A stretch of DNA of 64,000 nucleotides from Triops longicaudatus (Eukaryota; Arthropoda; Branchiopoda; Notostraca; Triopsidae). Position 1 is the stretch's first letter, and each line of letters begins with the position of its first letter. The stretch lies in the NCBI GenBank assembly GCA_022885665.1, contig JAGQDJ010000132.1:1-64000 (forward strand), given 5' to 3'. This document shows positions 1-12,659 of this stretch, one piece after another. The notes beneath the pieces are model-generated. The model was not told the origin of the DNA. It did not search any database and was given only the letters and a program-made list of their open reading frames with translations. Both the position numbers and the translations under genes were made by a program.

Positions 1-75
1 ATATATATATATAGATAGATAGATAGATATAGATATATAGATAGATATAGATATAGATATAAATATATATAACAT
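1..75. repeat. AT/ATAG microsatellite at the window edge
   Basis: Uninterrupted run of AT, ATAG and ATAGAT units. It is a simple sequence repeat cut by the left edge of the window. Confidence 0.9.
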
Positions 76-1563
76 TGCCCTCCTTCTGGGGAAGCCTGCC
101 CCTGCAGGCAGGAGAAATGAGTTGGCTGAGGTTAAACTGTACAGGCGCGTACAAAGTTATAATGTGTGCACACACGTGTGAGTGTGTCATGCCGCTACTG
201 GTCAATAATAAAGGAATTTGCGTCAAGTGAGAAATACGGTCTACAGGTGCATTAAGAATCGTTACTTCGATTACATAGGACAAGTATCTACTGTACCTAC
301 TCGGCGCTTGACAAACACAACACAAAAGCATACAACTTTGATAAAATCCTACCAAACTTTCTTGGGGGCAGCTTGTATGGAACTGCCCCATGGCAGCATT
401 TTCATGGGGGCATCTGCCCCCATGGCTCCGCCGCCCCTGACTAGGAGCAATAATGACGTTTTTAAAAGATTTAATGAAAAACATATTTCTGGAGCAAAAA
501 TAGTGAAAGAAAGATAGCTTCTAGCAACTAAAATTGCGAAACTAAGCCAATATGTGATATTGACTAATGAATTTGATATTATTGCCATAAAACTCGTTCC
601 GTTTATAGAGTGAAGTTTGAATTTCAAAATAAAAACTGATGAAGCAGTCACTGAAATCGATTGAGTTATAATATTTGCAAAGCGGTCAAACAAGAGAAAA
701 CGTAATACTTTAAGGTGACACATAGGCTTAATAACAATTAATTTTCTATTGGGCAGGGTAGGTCTAAACAACAATTTATTTTTTTTCGGAGATTTGGAAC
801 TCCTATCTTTCAATGTATTTTTCCAATCCTCATTCGCGGTTTTCCTTATCCACAGCTTTGCGTTGGAACGTGTTCCCTGCGAATAAGAACCTTTGACTGC
901 ACTAGAAGCACAGTTTGATGCTGCTTTTGTTTGCTTGAATCGCTTTTGCGTAACCTACCAGACTTTTTCTGTTCTTTGCCTTTGTTAGGAATGCTTGTTA
1001 CTTGTGAGACAAACACAGCACCGTAAATTGTTGTTATTTCGAACAAAAAAGCGGGCTTTTACTGTTTTCTAGTATATTTCGTCAAATATTTGAGCGAAAA
1101 CAAACCAAAAAGTCCTTGCATTAAGGATTACCTTGGAAAATCGATTAAGCCACTGAGTTTTCACGTATGTGGTGGCTTGTGTTTCTTTCTAAGTACAGGT
1201 CCAAAGCTACTCCACTCAAGTACAGGTCCGAAAAATTGCATTATTTAAAGCTTGCTGTGTTTGAAATTTTTTCTATATCGAGTAATTTTTTTCTTTAACA
1301 CCATTTTATCAGTAACGTAAAAATGGTGGCCTAAATTCGCGCCTTATTTCCTGCTCACCTGCTTTTAGGGAACTTGAATAAGCAAAAGTGAACGAACTTC
1401 TTGGACGATTTGCAGTTCGTGTATTTTGTGCTTTTAAATAACGTATTTAAAACCAAGTTCGTGTGAGCGTACCGACGTAGGGGCGAAGGTGTCTCTGGCT
1501 TATGCGTTTCAGAAAGGAGTACAGTAAGTTTGGCCTGTAATATAAGATTTATTACTCTTTATG
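76..1563. other. Intergenic DNA downstream of the serine protease homologue
   Basis: I see no supported gene here. Around 424-440 the sequence ggctccgccgcccctg resembles, on the minus strand, the CAGGGGCGG-type terminus of hAT elements, but I could not find a matching second end. The minus-strand frames at 349-813 and 846-1046 have no recognisable motif or splice structure. Confidence 0.4.
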
Positions 1564-4500
1564 TTAAATTGAGTTCCAACCCCTAGTTTTACCTGTGATA
1601 TTCATAATCCAATTTAGGTAACTGGAAACCCTAGTCACCCGAACGTACAAAGCTGGGTCGCAATTTTGGATATTATTTCCCGTAATTCCGACAAGTTTTG
1701 CCCTTTTGGATGTGGTATCGTACCAGGTTACTGGTGAACCGCCGTCATTTGTCTTTAATTCGATACAAGCGGATATAAAAGTACATTTGTGAAAACTTGT
1801 ATATTACTTACGCAAGTGCCCGACGTAACGGGGGAAGAGAGACATAGTGTTTTCCCAGGGAAGTTGGATGGTGGACAAAACAAATTACTGTCCGCTTGCA
1901 CAGTGAAACGAACAGACGAAAGGACCGTATTTGCAATTAGACCCGATCCCCAACCTAAAGATTTCGATTTATTTGTCAACAAAGTGCGTTCTACGACTGA
2001 CGAAAGGAAAGATGGACGCAACCCAGGAGCCGAGCTAGGCAGAATATGAATTACATTCTGATGCAATTTTGGCTCAAGATAGCCCGTCCACAAACATAAG
2101 GTGACACGGCGTTCTGATAAATTTAACGCAAAGTAACGTAACTGAAATAGATAAACTTGCTTATTGCAGGTTTTCTCAATTATTTTTTGCCCCCTACCCA
2201 AAATGGTCGTTCTGGAAGCTCCCGTTACCCAATGTAGTAGTTTTACGTAAATTTGTAAAAATTTAGTCCTACCTTGACAGTAAAGTTTTAAACTGAGATG
2301 GCTAACACCAGTTGAGAATTTCGAGAAAAGTTATTAATTAAATTGTTATGAGAGCCTCAAGTTTCGGCTCAAGTAGGTGACATGTATAGCCTAAACAGCA
2401 ATAAGAACATACGCTATTGAAATGACGGTATAAATAAAACTTATTCTATCACTTCAATTCTGCTGGGCTCAAGATAGTTTTAGAAGCAAATTTTAAGAAA
2501 AAAAAACTTCCATCGCATTTCATGTCATATACGTCAGTAGCCTTAAAAGAGTTGCTTGTGAAATATTTGAGAGTTAATCACGATAATCATGTCTGATTTC
2601 GCTACCTTCTTTAAGAAAGCGGAAGGTGTATTTTCGCCCGTTGCATTCACTATGGATAACCTATTTTTTTTTTTTTTTACAAAATATTCTTTTAGCTCAC
2701 AGAATGCTACTCAATACTAAGTAAAAAAGCAAAAAAGGTCATAGTTATTTTAATGAAGACCTAAAAATCCCAAGACACCCGTCGACACGATGGTAACAGA
2801 CGAATTTTCGAGCACGGGAAACGGGTAATAAAAAAAAGGCAACGCTGCATGACTTAGCTTGCTTTGGAGTTCAGAGCTGACGTGTGAGGAAATCCATCAT
2901 AGACTGAAGGAAAACGTTTGTCTTAACTTAAACACATCAAGCAGCTATAAACGTTTGTGAAGAAAACAACTATACTCTGTAAAACAAAGACGCACTGTCT
3001 ATTTAGAGGACGTTGCCACGGTAACGATGTAGCGTTAATAAACTGTGCCTAAAGAACAAGTTGCAGTTTTCTGCTTATTTATCCAAGTTTTCTTAAAGTA
3101 TATTGTCTTGACGGAGATAAAGTTAGAATGTCTCAATATTGCTTGGAGCTGCAAATGCAACTTTCGTTAAGATACGTCTAGTGTATCGTTAGAAATTTGA
3201 TAGGTACAATTTCTTATGGGAACACGCATGTTAAATACGATGCTAGCTTTGACCAGACGAGTTATATGTTAGTAAAAAGTTATAGTCTGAAAATTATTTT
3301 TATCTTATGTTCTGTTGTTAAGACGCACACAGTGACTTAACAGAGAGGATAGTTACACCTCCACCTAGTGATTAAACATTCAGATGCAAGTTAAGTCCGT
3401 GCTACGAATAAAAACTAACCAAGGGCGAAGTGGTACTATAGACCCCACCCTCTATTAAAAATATCGCATTTATGTCCTCGTCGTCGGCTGTGTTAGAACT
3501 GGTATAACTTAAGCTAACGTAACGTAATATCACTTAGCTAAACTAACCGGAGTTGTATTTAAAACTTCAGTTTCGAGGGGAAAGGGTCGTCACATTCCAA
3601 AGGTGCGTCTAGTAATACTGTCGCGTTATGAAAAAGCACCCTAGCACTTTGCTGTCAACGTTAGTATTACGGCAGAAAGATTGCTTATGAGACACCCGCT
3701 TCCTGTTTTAAGTATTACACGAACGTTGCAGGCTTTCTGCACTGTACTTAAGCAGGCTCGAGGCCAGCAGAAGTGAGTCGGTGCGAGATGCGGTGAGAGT
3801 CAGAGTCTTCAATCTTTAGTCGCAGTTTAGTAGGCCGAATATGGGCCTGAATAGGACCCTTAGGCCTGGTATTGGTAGGGCCAGACAGGCCAGTGTTTTT
3901 TATACGTGAATTAATGTTGAGCTAAATACAGCCCCTTTGTAATAATAAGAATCAGTGCACGATTTTTGTCGTGACATTACGGCACAATTTCGAAGAATTA
4001 CCTGCTATGTTGACAACATTTCCAAATAATGTAAGGCTGGCTTCCTTCATTGGTAGACAAATTGGCCATATTGAATTAGTTATTGTGAACGGCGAGTTCA
4101 GACGAACTAAAGCGATGTCGCTAACGATGGCAGTCGCTGGACCGGGGTTTGTGAACGGCACTGGAAATCCCGGATGTAGGTAAACTGTGCCATTCTGGTT
4201 CTGCCAATAAAAGTTTCATTATTCTGCCGCTTCGAAATATTTTGAAATTTTCTAAATGTTGCTATTACTTCTCCACCCTGGGTATAGCTAATAACGCCAG
4301 CTTTAACTGCAACTGATCCTTGTCGCGCCGAATACAAGCAGCTAGCCGAAGACAGTACCCACGCCGGGTGAATCAGAGCACCTCCACATATGCCGTCACT
4401 TTTGCGGATGAATACTTGCCATGGGAATTCAGTAGAACTCAGAGCATTCTGGCCTCCGAAAATTCGGAGCTTGATAAAAAATAAAGAAAAGGAAAAAACA

Positions 4501-7500
4501 AATCGTGCTCAAATTGAAGAGTAAGAAACTTCTCCGGCTGTTTTTTTTTATTAACCTGAGACTTTTGCCAGTCATTATTAGTAATGATTAAGGCTGCGTT
4601 TCCATTGCCAACTTAACACGTGCTAATGAACAAATTAGAACTGATTATAACGTGCCACTTCCATTTCTTGGCACTTTCTTTGGATATTGATAACAAAAGT
4701 TATTTAAATACGCGTTTGCAAACGAAATTAGCACCGCAATCTGCAATCTTTTGTTTGTAATACATGTTAAGACCGCAACGGGAGTGTAACTCAACACCTC
4801 TCGATTCGATTAAATCAAAACAAGCGAGCTCTTTCTCTTATGTGAAGAGAGAATAAAAGAAGTCAATACAGTTAACCGAAAATGTCCAATAATGGCTTAG
4901 ATATAACATAATAAAAAGTATTCGTACAAATTTTATGCAAAAATGCCGGTATTTAAAGCTGTGGTGCATCTAAGGATTTGGTGAGCGAATAAAACAGGTC
5001 AGGACATGTCATGAAACTCGCTCGATATTTGGGAAAAAACTTTGTGTTAGTAATATTAAGGACTATTAAATATAATGCACCTCAAAGTTTTTCGAAATGT
5101 TACTTTTCGAATTTGCTAAATAGGACCAATTTTTTTTAAAAAAAAAATAGTCGAGTTTTAATATGTTCTAGACAATTTCAAACGAATTTTCAAAGGAAAC
5201 AGAATTGCAATCCAACAAGAAGTTTTTGAGTTAAAACCTGATACTTTTTTGCCAATGTCCATTCTTATGACGTAAAAATACTAGATGGCATTTGGCAGGG
5301 CCACAACCATGATTTTGGTCTGAGGGGTTGAAGAATTGAGGTTTCGGAGGGGTTTTGCCATATGCATTTTTTTTTACATTTGGCGTTTCCCTATCTTCCC
5401 CATCATCAAGTTAACATTTCGTGGGAGAAAGGTCAAACTCCCACAGACCCATCTCCCTAAATACGGCCTTGGGAGTGGGAAGTACACTGTGCCTGGAATG
5501 CCATTTCTAGGGTTGCATGTTCCCAACTTCAGGTGCACTGACCGCTTAAAGGGCAATGGACACTAAAAAAACCTATTCAGATTATGATGGATTCTTATTG
5601 TACACGTTATTCTAAAAACGCAGAATTGTTTTTTTCCTGACTAGCCGTTCCAGAGTTATCGCCTTGTGAAGTTCCTCGCCGCGCGAACGTGACGTCGCGG
5701 GCAAATAATAGATGCCACTACAACACATCACGTGGCCTTGCTAAGTCAATAGAAAGTGCGATTTTCGTGCCCGCACTTGCCGTATTTATACCCGTTACGT
5801 CACAACAACACGTGACCGTCTTGAATATTTAACTGTTTTCTGAATGTGTTTGTTATTGTTTCGCATATAGTAAAAATAAAAATATATATGGAAATTAGAT
5901 TTTTTGCTCTTTTTTATAAGACAAAATTTCTCGGTGTTCGTTGCCCTTAAAGTAACCATTAGCGGGTATCTTTCACTACGTCAGCAGTGTTTTGTAACCC
6001 TCGGCGGTTCATAAAAAAAATCCGCGTAGATGGTCTAGATGAGACGTTTTCTAGTTAAATTGTGATCCGATTTTTTAACGCCAGAGTTACCAGCGAACCG
6101 ATTAAATGGTCGAATTTGGCGGTAAAGTTTTTGGAAAGATCCAGAAGATAAGCAAAGAATTTTGGCTTACCGATTGGCGAGAAGTATATCCGCAAGAACA
6201 AGCTTCTCGCGTGGTAGTAGAGACAGTCGTTGTAGTTGTCGTAGTCGTAGTTGGTGTCGTCGTGGTAGTTGGTGTCGTCGTGGTAGTTGGTGTCGTCGTG
6301 GTAGTTGGTGTCGTCGTGGTAGTTGGTGTCGTCGTAGTTGGAGTAGTTGTTGGTGTCGTAGTTGTAGTCGGTGTCGTAGTGGTAGTTGGTGTTGTGGTGG
6401 TATTTGGTGTCGTCGTAGTTAGAGTAGTTGTTGGTGTCGTAGTTGTAGTCGGTGTCGTTGTAGTTGGAGTAGTTGTTGGTGTCGTAGTTGTAGTCGGTGT
6501 CGTAGAGGTAGTTGGTGTCGTAGTTGTAGTCGGTGTCGTAGAGGTAGTTGGTGTTGTGGTTGTAGTCGGTGTCGTTGTAGTTGGAGTAGTTGTTGGTGTC
6601 GTGGTGGTAGTTGGTGTTGTGGTGGTAGTTGGTGTCGTAGTAGTAGTCGGTGTCGTAGTGGTAGTTGGTGTCGTAGTCGTAGTTGGTGTAGTCGTGGTAG
6701 TTGGTGTCGTTGTAGTTGGAGTAGTTGTTGGTGTCGTAGTTGTAGTCGGTGTCGTAGTGGTAGTTGGTGTTGTGGTTGTAGTCGGTGTCGTTGTAGTTGG
6801 AGTAGTTGTTGGTGTCGTGGTGGTAGTTGGTGTTGTGGTGGTAGTTGGTGTCGTAGTAGTAGTCGGTGTCGTAGTGGTAGTTGGTGTCGTAGTCGTAGTT
6901 GGTGTAGTCGTGGTAGTTGGTGTCGTTGTAGTTGGAGTAGTTGTTGGTGTCGTAGTTGTAGTCGGTGTCGTAGTGGTAGTTGGTGTTGTGGTGGTATTTA
7001 GTGTTGTGGTGGTATTTGATGTCGTCGTAGTTGGAGTAGTTGTTGGTGTCGTAGTTGTAGTCGGTGTCGTAGTGGTAGTTGGTGTTGTAGTTGTTGAAGT
7101 CGTATTTGTAGTCGGCGTCGTAGTCGTTGTCATGGTTGTTGTCGTAGCCGTTATTGGTGTAGTGGTTCTTGTAGTTGTCGGTATCGTACTGGTTGTCTTA
7201 GGCGTCGTGGTAGAAACATTTGATCCGCGAGAACAGGCAATGTATTTCAGGTACAAGTTTCGAGCAGCGAACTTTATTGCTAAAAAATAGCTTCGAGTTA
7301 ATAAAGAGAAAGTTTCGCATATGAGAATCTTGAGAATTTACAGGATAATATTTCCCAGTCGGAACTTGATGTTTCGGTTCGTACTTCTGTGTTCACCTAT
7401 CCACAAGTTATAGTTACATCAATCATTTAAACATAATTAAGTATATATATAGTTATAAAAAAATACTTTCACAATTGGGCTGTTACTGGGAAGAGCTAAA

Positions 7501-7553
7501 CCTAACGCAAAAACTGACACAGCGAGAAGCACGAATATAGCTTTTCGCATCAT
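1564..7553 (-). CDS. Secreted mucin-domain serine protease homologue (catalytically dead S1 family)
   Basis: Six exons, read on the minus strand: 7553-7487, 7279-6171, 4469-4269, 4200-4002, 1954-1812 and 1752-1564. They sum to 1,908 nt (635 residues plus stop), and all junction phases agree. Residues 1-22 form a signal peptide (MMRKAIFVLLAVSVFALGLA). Residues 47-375 are almost pure Thr with regularly spaced Pro, typical of an O-glycosylated mucin segment. A Cys-containing linker (ACSCGYTSRQS) then leads to the activation-type site R-IFGG at 394-398 and a full chymotrypsin fold: WQV, CGGALIHPAWVL, DIALVRL, GWG and a YLNWI terminal helix. The His-bearing TAAHC motif reads SSASC (Ser435). The Asp is kept (Asp487). 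GDSGGP reads NDGGSP (Gly577), so proteolysis is not expected. Such homologues usually act as cofactors or binding proteins in haemolymph or matrix; that role is inference. An AATAAA lies about 10 nt past the stop. Confidence 0.86.
5546..5950. mobile_element. TTAA-flanked MITE (piggyBac-like ends)
   Basis: TTAA at 5546-5549 and 5947-5950 flank about 397 bp. The ends are inverted copies, GGGCAATGGACAC on the left and its near-complement GTGTTCGTTGCCC on the right. It contains no open frame and sits inside the 1.7-kb intron 2 of the protease homologue. TTAA duplications are typical of piggyBac-type transposition; the family assignment is by target site only. Confidence 0.6.
6171..7279 (-). repeat. 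Thr/Pro mucin-like coding minisatellite (exon 2 of the protease homologue)
   Basis: The exon is built from 15-18 bp units encoding TTTTTP and TTTP blocks, grouped in a recurring longer pattern. The plus strand is also open through the whole array (Val/Gly repeats), a by-product of the codon pattern. Both borders are good splice sites: an acceptor before 7279 and a GTAAGC donor after 6171. Copy number is probably polymorphic. Confidence 0.88.
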
Positions 7554-7594
7554 GGCGACGATGTTGAACACGTTCAGTTCTGACCAGGCACTAA

Positions 7595-7625
7595 AGCTGA
7601 GAATTTATTGTTTCCTTATATACAT
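7595..7625 (-). promoter_or_regulatory. TATA-type core promoter of the serine protease homologue
   Basis: On the minus strand TATATAAGG (plus positions 7614-7622) lies about 60-70 bp upstream of the start codon. TCAG initiator-like words follow about 25 and 45 bp downstream. This fits a TATA-driven secreted-protein gene. The exact start of transcription is not resolved. Confidence 0.5.
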
Positions 7626-7973
7626 GTAAAGATTCTTTCATCTACTTTAAGTTTCTGACGTCATATAAAAAATAAATGTGTTCCTCGCACTGTAATATCG
7701 AATTTTGGTAATGAATTACGATTACGAAAATTTTATTAATGTGTTCCAGCTGTTCGTGTTGTTATTGTTATTTTTAGTAAGCACATCACTTGTGTCGTAA
7801 AAGATAATAATAATTGCATAGTGTCTTTGCGCTAAATAATTGACAAGCATTAAATCGGACCGAAATTTTCCCATAAACAAAAATCACTGTCAGTTTTCTT
7901 TGCACAACCGCTTCAGTTCCCTTGCAGCAAACATACGCTTTCTAAAATGTTGACTTACGTAAAAGTACTTGGA

Positions 7974-7976
<3 letters not shown>

Positions 7977-8006
<30 letters not shown>
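7977..8006. repeat. Poly(T) tract of about 30 bp
   Basis: Uninterrupted T run in intergenic DNA upstream of the protease homologue. There is no retroelement body next to it. Confidence 0.9.
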
Positions 8007-8008
<2 letters not shown>

Positions 8009-8801
8009 AATTACATACATACATTCGTATCTGGTTTGTCTTCGTCTGTATTCGTACTTGACAGATTTAAACCTGCTTGGATGGCCAAAATTCGTTATTT
8101 CCTGTATTTTATTACAAAGTTGCCCTTCGATCAAGTTCAAGTTAATTCACTGCAACTACAATACTGTGAAACTGCATTTCCGGTAGGTTTCCAAGTTCAG
8201 CACTACATTATCCCGTTTAGTGTTCGTCAAGGTAGTTTGCAAGCTTGCAAATCTAAAGAACGTCATAATTACCTTTAGGAAGCTTCTAGGTTTATTCGAA
8301 ACTTTTACTCTGTAATTTCCTTTATTATGTTAATCACTTTAGCACTCCAGAACGTGTTCGTCGTAACAGTTCAGCCAACATGCAATGCAAAGTCAACTCT
8401 TGGCCATTAGTTACCAATTATAGTGACAACTAAATGCGCACCGGGTACAAGAGATATGAAAATCTCGGAATAGTTTTCTTTCACCCCAAATTCCTTACAC
8501 AAATATACATATAAGGACCGAATTTTCATTGAACTATAACTAACTGTAATATGATGTCTTTGAATGTTGTACTTTGTGATTTTTGAGTGTTTAACTTTAC
8601 ATTGTCATCCTTAACCTTGTACATTCATAATGTCTAATCTTGTCGTGCGTTACCCTAGAGTATTCGATTGTTAAGATACCCGTAACTTCTTGTGTTATGC
8701 TTTTACTATAAAAAGACCTTGCTTGTTATAGTTGAGTTAGTCTGGCTAGGCATCTGGTCAGCAGTTAAAATGTAAATGCAATTTTAACCTGTAAACCTTC
8801 T

Positions 8802-8840
8802 GTTGTAACTTAACTTATGCAAGTTAAGTTAAGTTACAAC
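8802..8840. repeat. Perfect 15-bp inverted repeat
   Basis: The arms GTTGTAACTTAACTT (8802-8816) and AAGTTAAGTTACAAC (8826-8840) are exact complements around a 9-nt loop. The right arm ends inside the target-site duplication of the adjacent hAT MITE. Confidence 0.8.
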
Positions 8841-8845
8841 AAAAT

Positions 8846-8991
8846 CAGGGCCGGATTAAGTCTTTACGGGCCCCTAGGCTGACGTATCCGCGGCCCCCCC
8901 CCCCCCACTTTTTTGACTTCCTTGACGGGCCCCGCCACACCACGGGCCCCTAGGCTGCAGCCTGCTTAGCCTCTATTATAATCCGGCCCTG
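8846..8991. mobile_element. Complete 146-bp hAT-type MITE with 8-bp target-site duplication
   Basis: The element starts CAGGGCCGGATTA and ends TAATCCGGCCCTG, perfect terminal inverted repeats. AACAAAAT flanks both sides (8838-8845 and 8992-8999). An 8-bp duplication with CAGGG ends is the signature of hAT transposons. The interior is GC-rich with a run of 14 C and has no coding capacity. Confidence 0.88.
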
Positions 8992-8999
8992 AACAAAAT

Positions 9000-11335
9000 G
9001 CAGTGTTGCGGGCGTCCTGTGGCACCATACTGCGTATAAGTCAAAACTGCTGAGCAAAGATCAACTAAACTACTTGCGAAACTATTCCAGTTTATCTCTA
9101 AAGCAATAAAACACCCTCTGAAGGTGTACAGCAAGCTAAACTCGTTCACTAAACTTTCACATGGTTTTAATTACAGAAGTGGAAAGAAAAAGAGCTTTAT
9201 GTTCTAAGAGTCATTTGACGTTCATAGCGGCCATTCCAAGACAAAAACACTGAAACCAGGAAAAATGCCAATAAGTTTCAAAGTAAGGCGTCTGTTTTTT
9301 CACAACTGTACAGACGTTTGGTAATTGGTATTGCAACAAGAGGCCCTCCGTTCTGGCAGCTTCGAATTATTATCGTGGAACGGTGCGATTACTTGAAGGA
9401 AGTCGTAAAATTCCAGATTGCTGCGTGAAAACGAAGTAAGACAAACCTGAGGATAGAATAATAAGGCATCTGGAACCTCACTGTATTGTCATTGATAGGA
9501 AACGGCAAGCAGTGGCAAAATCTCAAAAGATCACTGTTGCTAATTGGCATTGATTTGTAATATCAATTTACTGCTGATTTTTTTTCGTCCGACAGGTCTT
9601 TTGCTCCTCACGTTTTCTTTGCGTATGCCACACACTATTCTAGAAAGCTAGTGAATATTATAATTCGAAGATTAGTGCTTCACTGAAATTGGCCAACGTG
9701 TTAACGAAATTTTGATTTCTTCAGAGTATTCAACTTGATTGTAATTGCTTCTAAGGTTCCCTACCCTTTAGAGGAATTAAAAACATCTTGCAAAAACCAT
9801 CGTCTTCTTTCATGAACTACGCTTAATAGCTAGTAGCTATGACGGCTTTTTGCTGTTGACTAACTTTCGCATTATTCCGTAAAATTAGGGACCAATAAAA
9901 CGTTGCCGAGGTACTCAGAGGTCATGTCTCCCTGCTACTTTGAACGATTAAATTCTAATAAAAAGATACCTGTTTTTATTATCTTGCTAATCTAATATGG
10001 CTACGCCACTAATATTGTACTGCGTAATGCAGTGATTGAGCTTTTGGATATTAAAAGATGGCTGGTTGGTTTAAAAGAAGATTGACATCGCACTTGCGAT
10101 AAATTGTTACCTTCGTCTGTCTTACAGATATTAAAAGATACATTCTTCCTGCACAAGCAGTCTTGTTTTTGGAAAGCAGCGTGAGAGGTACAACAATTAA
10201 TATAATACTAACGTCGATCTTAAGTTTATTTTTCTACTTGTATATATTCCATTTCTCTAAGCTCAAGCGAATTCTTCGAAAGTGCAACAGCACGAATTCT
10301 GGTCATATTTTCTTTAATTTTTATTTATGTGCATTAAAATTTCTATTTCACTAAGAATCCATTATACAGAAATATTAATTACAGCATTGCTGGTTTCACA
10401 ATCTCCAAAATCATTGGTAAGTCTTTGCTAAGAAGTAATTTTGAACAGAAAAATAAAACTGAACAAAACAACAAATTGTAGCAAAGGAAAAACTACATCA
10501 ACAAACCATGTTTTTAGTGGAAATCCATAGCGTTGGACAGCAATGTAGCACATTTTGCATTACGAGGCCCGAATGCTTAGCTTGCAATGTGAAATTTCTT
10601 TATGGCAATGCACGGTGATTTCGCATATTCTTTGTTTAGACAGAAAGGCTTGCAGCTTGAAAGTAGTATGTTTATGAAATAAATCAACCTCAGAAGTTTT
10701 CGATACGTTGTAGGAGATGCTGAATGCCGCGGAGCACAATGCTAAGCCATATGGGGCAATGCAAGGTGAAGTTTCGAAGCAATCGTACGGCCTGTCGCGG
10801 CTTTGGCGATTTGACAGGCTTGGACTGCGACACAGCACCGAAACTCTGTTGAGATTATCTAGGAATGGCTAAAGGTATGAACTTGTAATCTAGCCCATGA
10901 ATATTTAATTAATCTAATCAGTGTTACTTTTGCTTACCAACATGTATTCAGACAACTTTGGTTAGCACGTTTTCATGTAGCTTTTCGTTACAAGACGAAG
11001 GTTGCAAATTAATCCGTTTTATGTTTGTCGGTAACACGCGTGAAGATGGCAGTGACAACACAGCCTTAATGTTTACGAACAAGACTTCGCGAAGTTATGT
11101 ACTTGGTCACCGTAGCTCAGGATTTTGGATGTTGCGTTCTTTATAGATGTTACCAGTGAATGTTTTTCAGCATCATACTAGAAACATGTTGTAGCGAAAC
11201 ATCCAAGCAAAGTACGACAACCCAGAGCATGATTTCTCTGTGGTAAAATGCCTAGCCGTTTCCTGAATGTTCTTTTAAGTCTAAATCTAATTGAAAACAC
11301 TTTTTCAGTATCTTTTCCATAGCTTTGGAGGACGT
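9000..11335. other. Intergenic DNA without a recognised gene
   Basis: AT-rich, with short open frames only, such as 10163-10354 (plus) and 10560-10838 (minus). None has paired splice sites, a signal peptide or a family motif that I can recognise. Confidence 0.4.
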
Positions 11336-11339
11336 CAAT

Positions 11340-11740
11340 TTTTGGGGTTGCTCCGCTCCGGCATCACATGCCTGCTCATTTGCTCCGGCGTATTCCATTA
11401 CGAAATGCTGAAGCTGACTAACAATGCTAATTAAAATTAATAAAATAGCGATTATATGTAGAAAAAATTGAAAGATAACTTATGTTTTAACTCTATTTCT
11501 TACTTTCGACTCAAAATATTTTGGGAATATTGTGCCTGAAAACTTTTTCGTCTGCTATTTTGGCCGATTAAAGCGGTGGCTTGCTAGGAACTGGAACTGA
11601 TAAGGGAATTTTACCGTACAAACCGGAGCACTTGAGCAAGGGAACTTTTGGTTACTCCGGCTCCGCTCTTGCTCCGAACAAAACCTCTTTGCTCCACTGC
11701 TTCGCGCTCCAGCTCCGGGCTCCGCTCCGAAGCTCTGATT
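11340..11740. mobile_element. Degraded hAT-like element with GCTCCG-rich ends
   Basis: Both ends of the interval are built from repeated GCTCCG/GGAGC words, at 11350-11390 and 11660-11738. Read on the minus strand, the right end begins CAGAGCTTCGGAGCGGAGC, which resembles hAT termini. The middle is AT-rich and non-coding. The boundaries are approximate and no target-site duplication was found. Confidence 0.4.
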
Positions 11741-12659
11741 TTTTCTAAGTTTAGTTTACTTTGGTTTGCAATTTAGCGTATAGGTCAGTGTTTCTCAACA
11801 GTGGGTAAATTACCTAAAATTGAAAACTTGAATAGAAATTTCTTGAAATTAATTTATGAGAAGATTTTAGCCCTAAAGAAATGAACTGCTAAAATGAGGT
11901 ATTTTCTCTACCGATTTCATTTTGCTTGCACTTAAAGTGTTACCTTTTGCAGGCTACGTGTTGCCTAAACGAGGTATGGGAAAATTACGGATTTAAACAC
12001 TTCAGACTCTTTGACCAAAACTGCTCAACATTTAATATCAACGCATAAAAAATCGACTGTACAAACGTTCTTAGTAAATCTGGAACAAGCGAGCAACTTT
12101 ATATATTTTTAGTGAAAGCTTTTTCGAAAATTAATTGTAAATGCCAATATAGACAGCTTTTAAGTAATGTCTTAGCCAAAACAATAACTATCAGTTATTT
12201 CTGGAATTATCACCTGAGAAGTTTAGATAATTTGCATAGGCTCTAAGTCCATCACTGCTAAAAATTTCTGTCATCGTACTTGTTAAAAACATATATTTAG
12301 AACACTTCTAAAGAAATTCAAGTGAAATCATCGAATGACTCGTTTCACGAAGAAGCTTTAATGTGATGTTTTACGAATAAATTAGTTTAATGAATTTTCT
12401 TCTACGCTCTCGGCAATCTCTACAATATGTTACGATCCAAAATTCTACTGTCGAAAATTTATAGAAAACGTTGAATATTAAAAAAATATTTTAGTGTGTA
12501 ATTTCTTAATCGTTCAATTTAGTACGAAATATTCTTAAACTTGATTCTCATTTTCTTATTTTAATTTTGAAGAAAATTTTTGTTGGATAAAGAAGGCTTT
12601 TTGGTAGATGATTCTGGGTAATAGGCGAAAACTATTGAGAAGCACAGCAATAAGTAAAG

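Noticed and set aside
4107..4337. Apparent frameshift in the trypsin-like domain between two overlapping minus-strand frames
   Set aside because: A 68-bp intron (GTAATAGC donor after 4269, TTATTGGCAG acceptor before 4200) restores the frame exactly and gives a normal-length loop, so the gene is not broken there.
6106..7290. 394-codon plus-strand frame of Val/Gly repeats
   Set aside because: It is the antisense shadow of the Thr/Pro mucin exon, which has splice sites and joins a signal peptide and protease domain.
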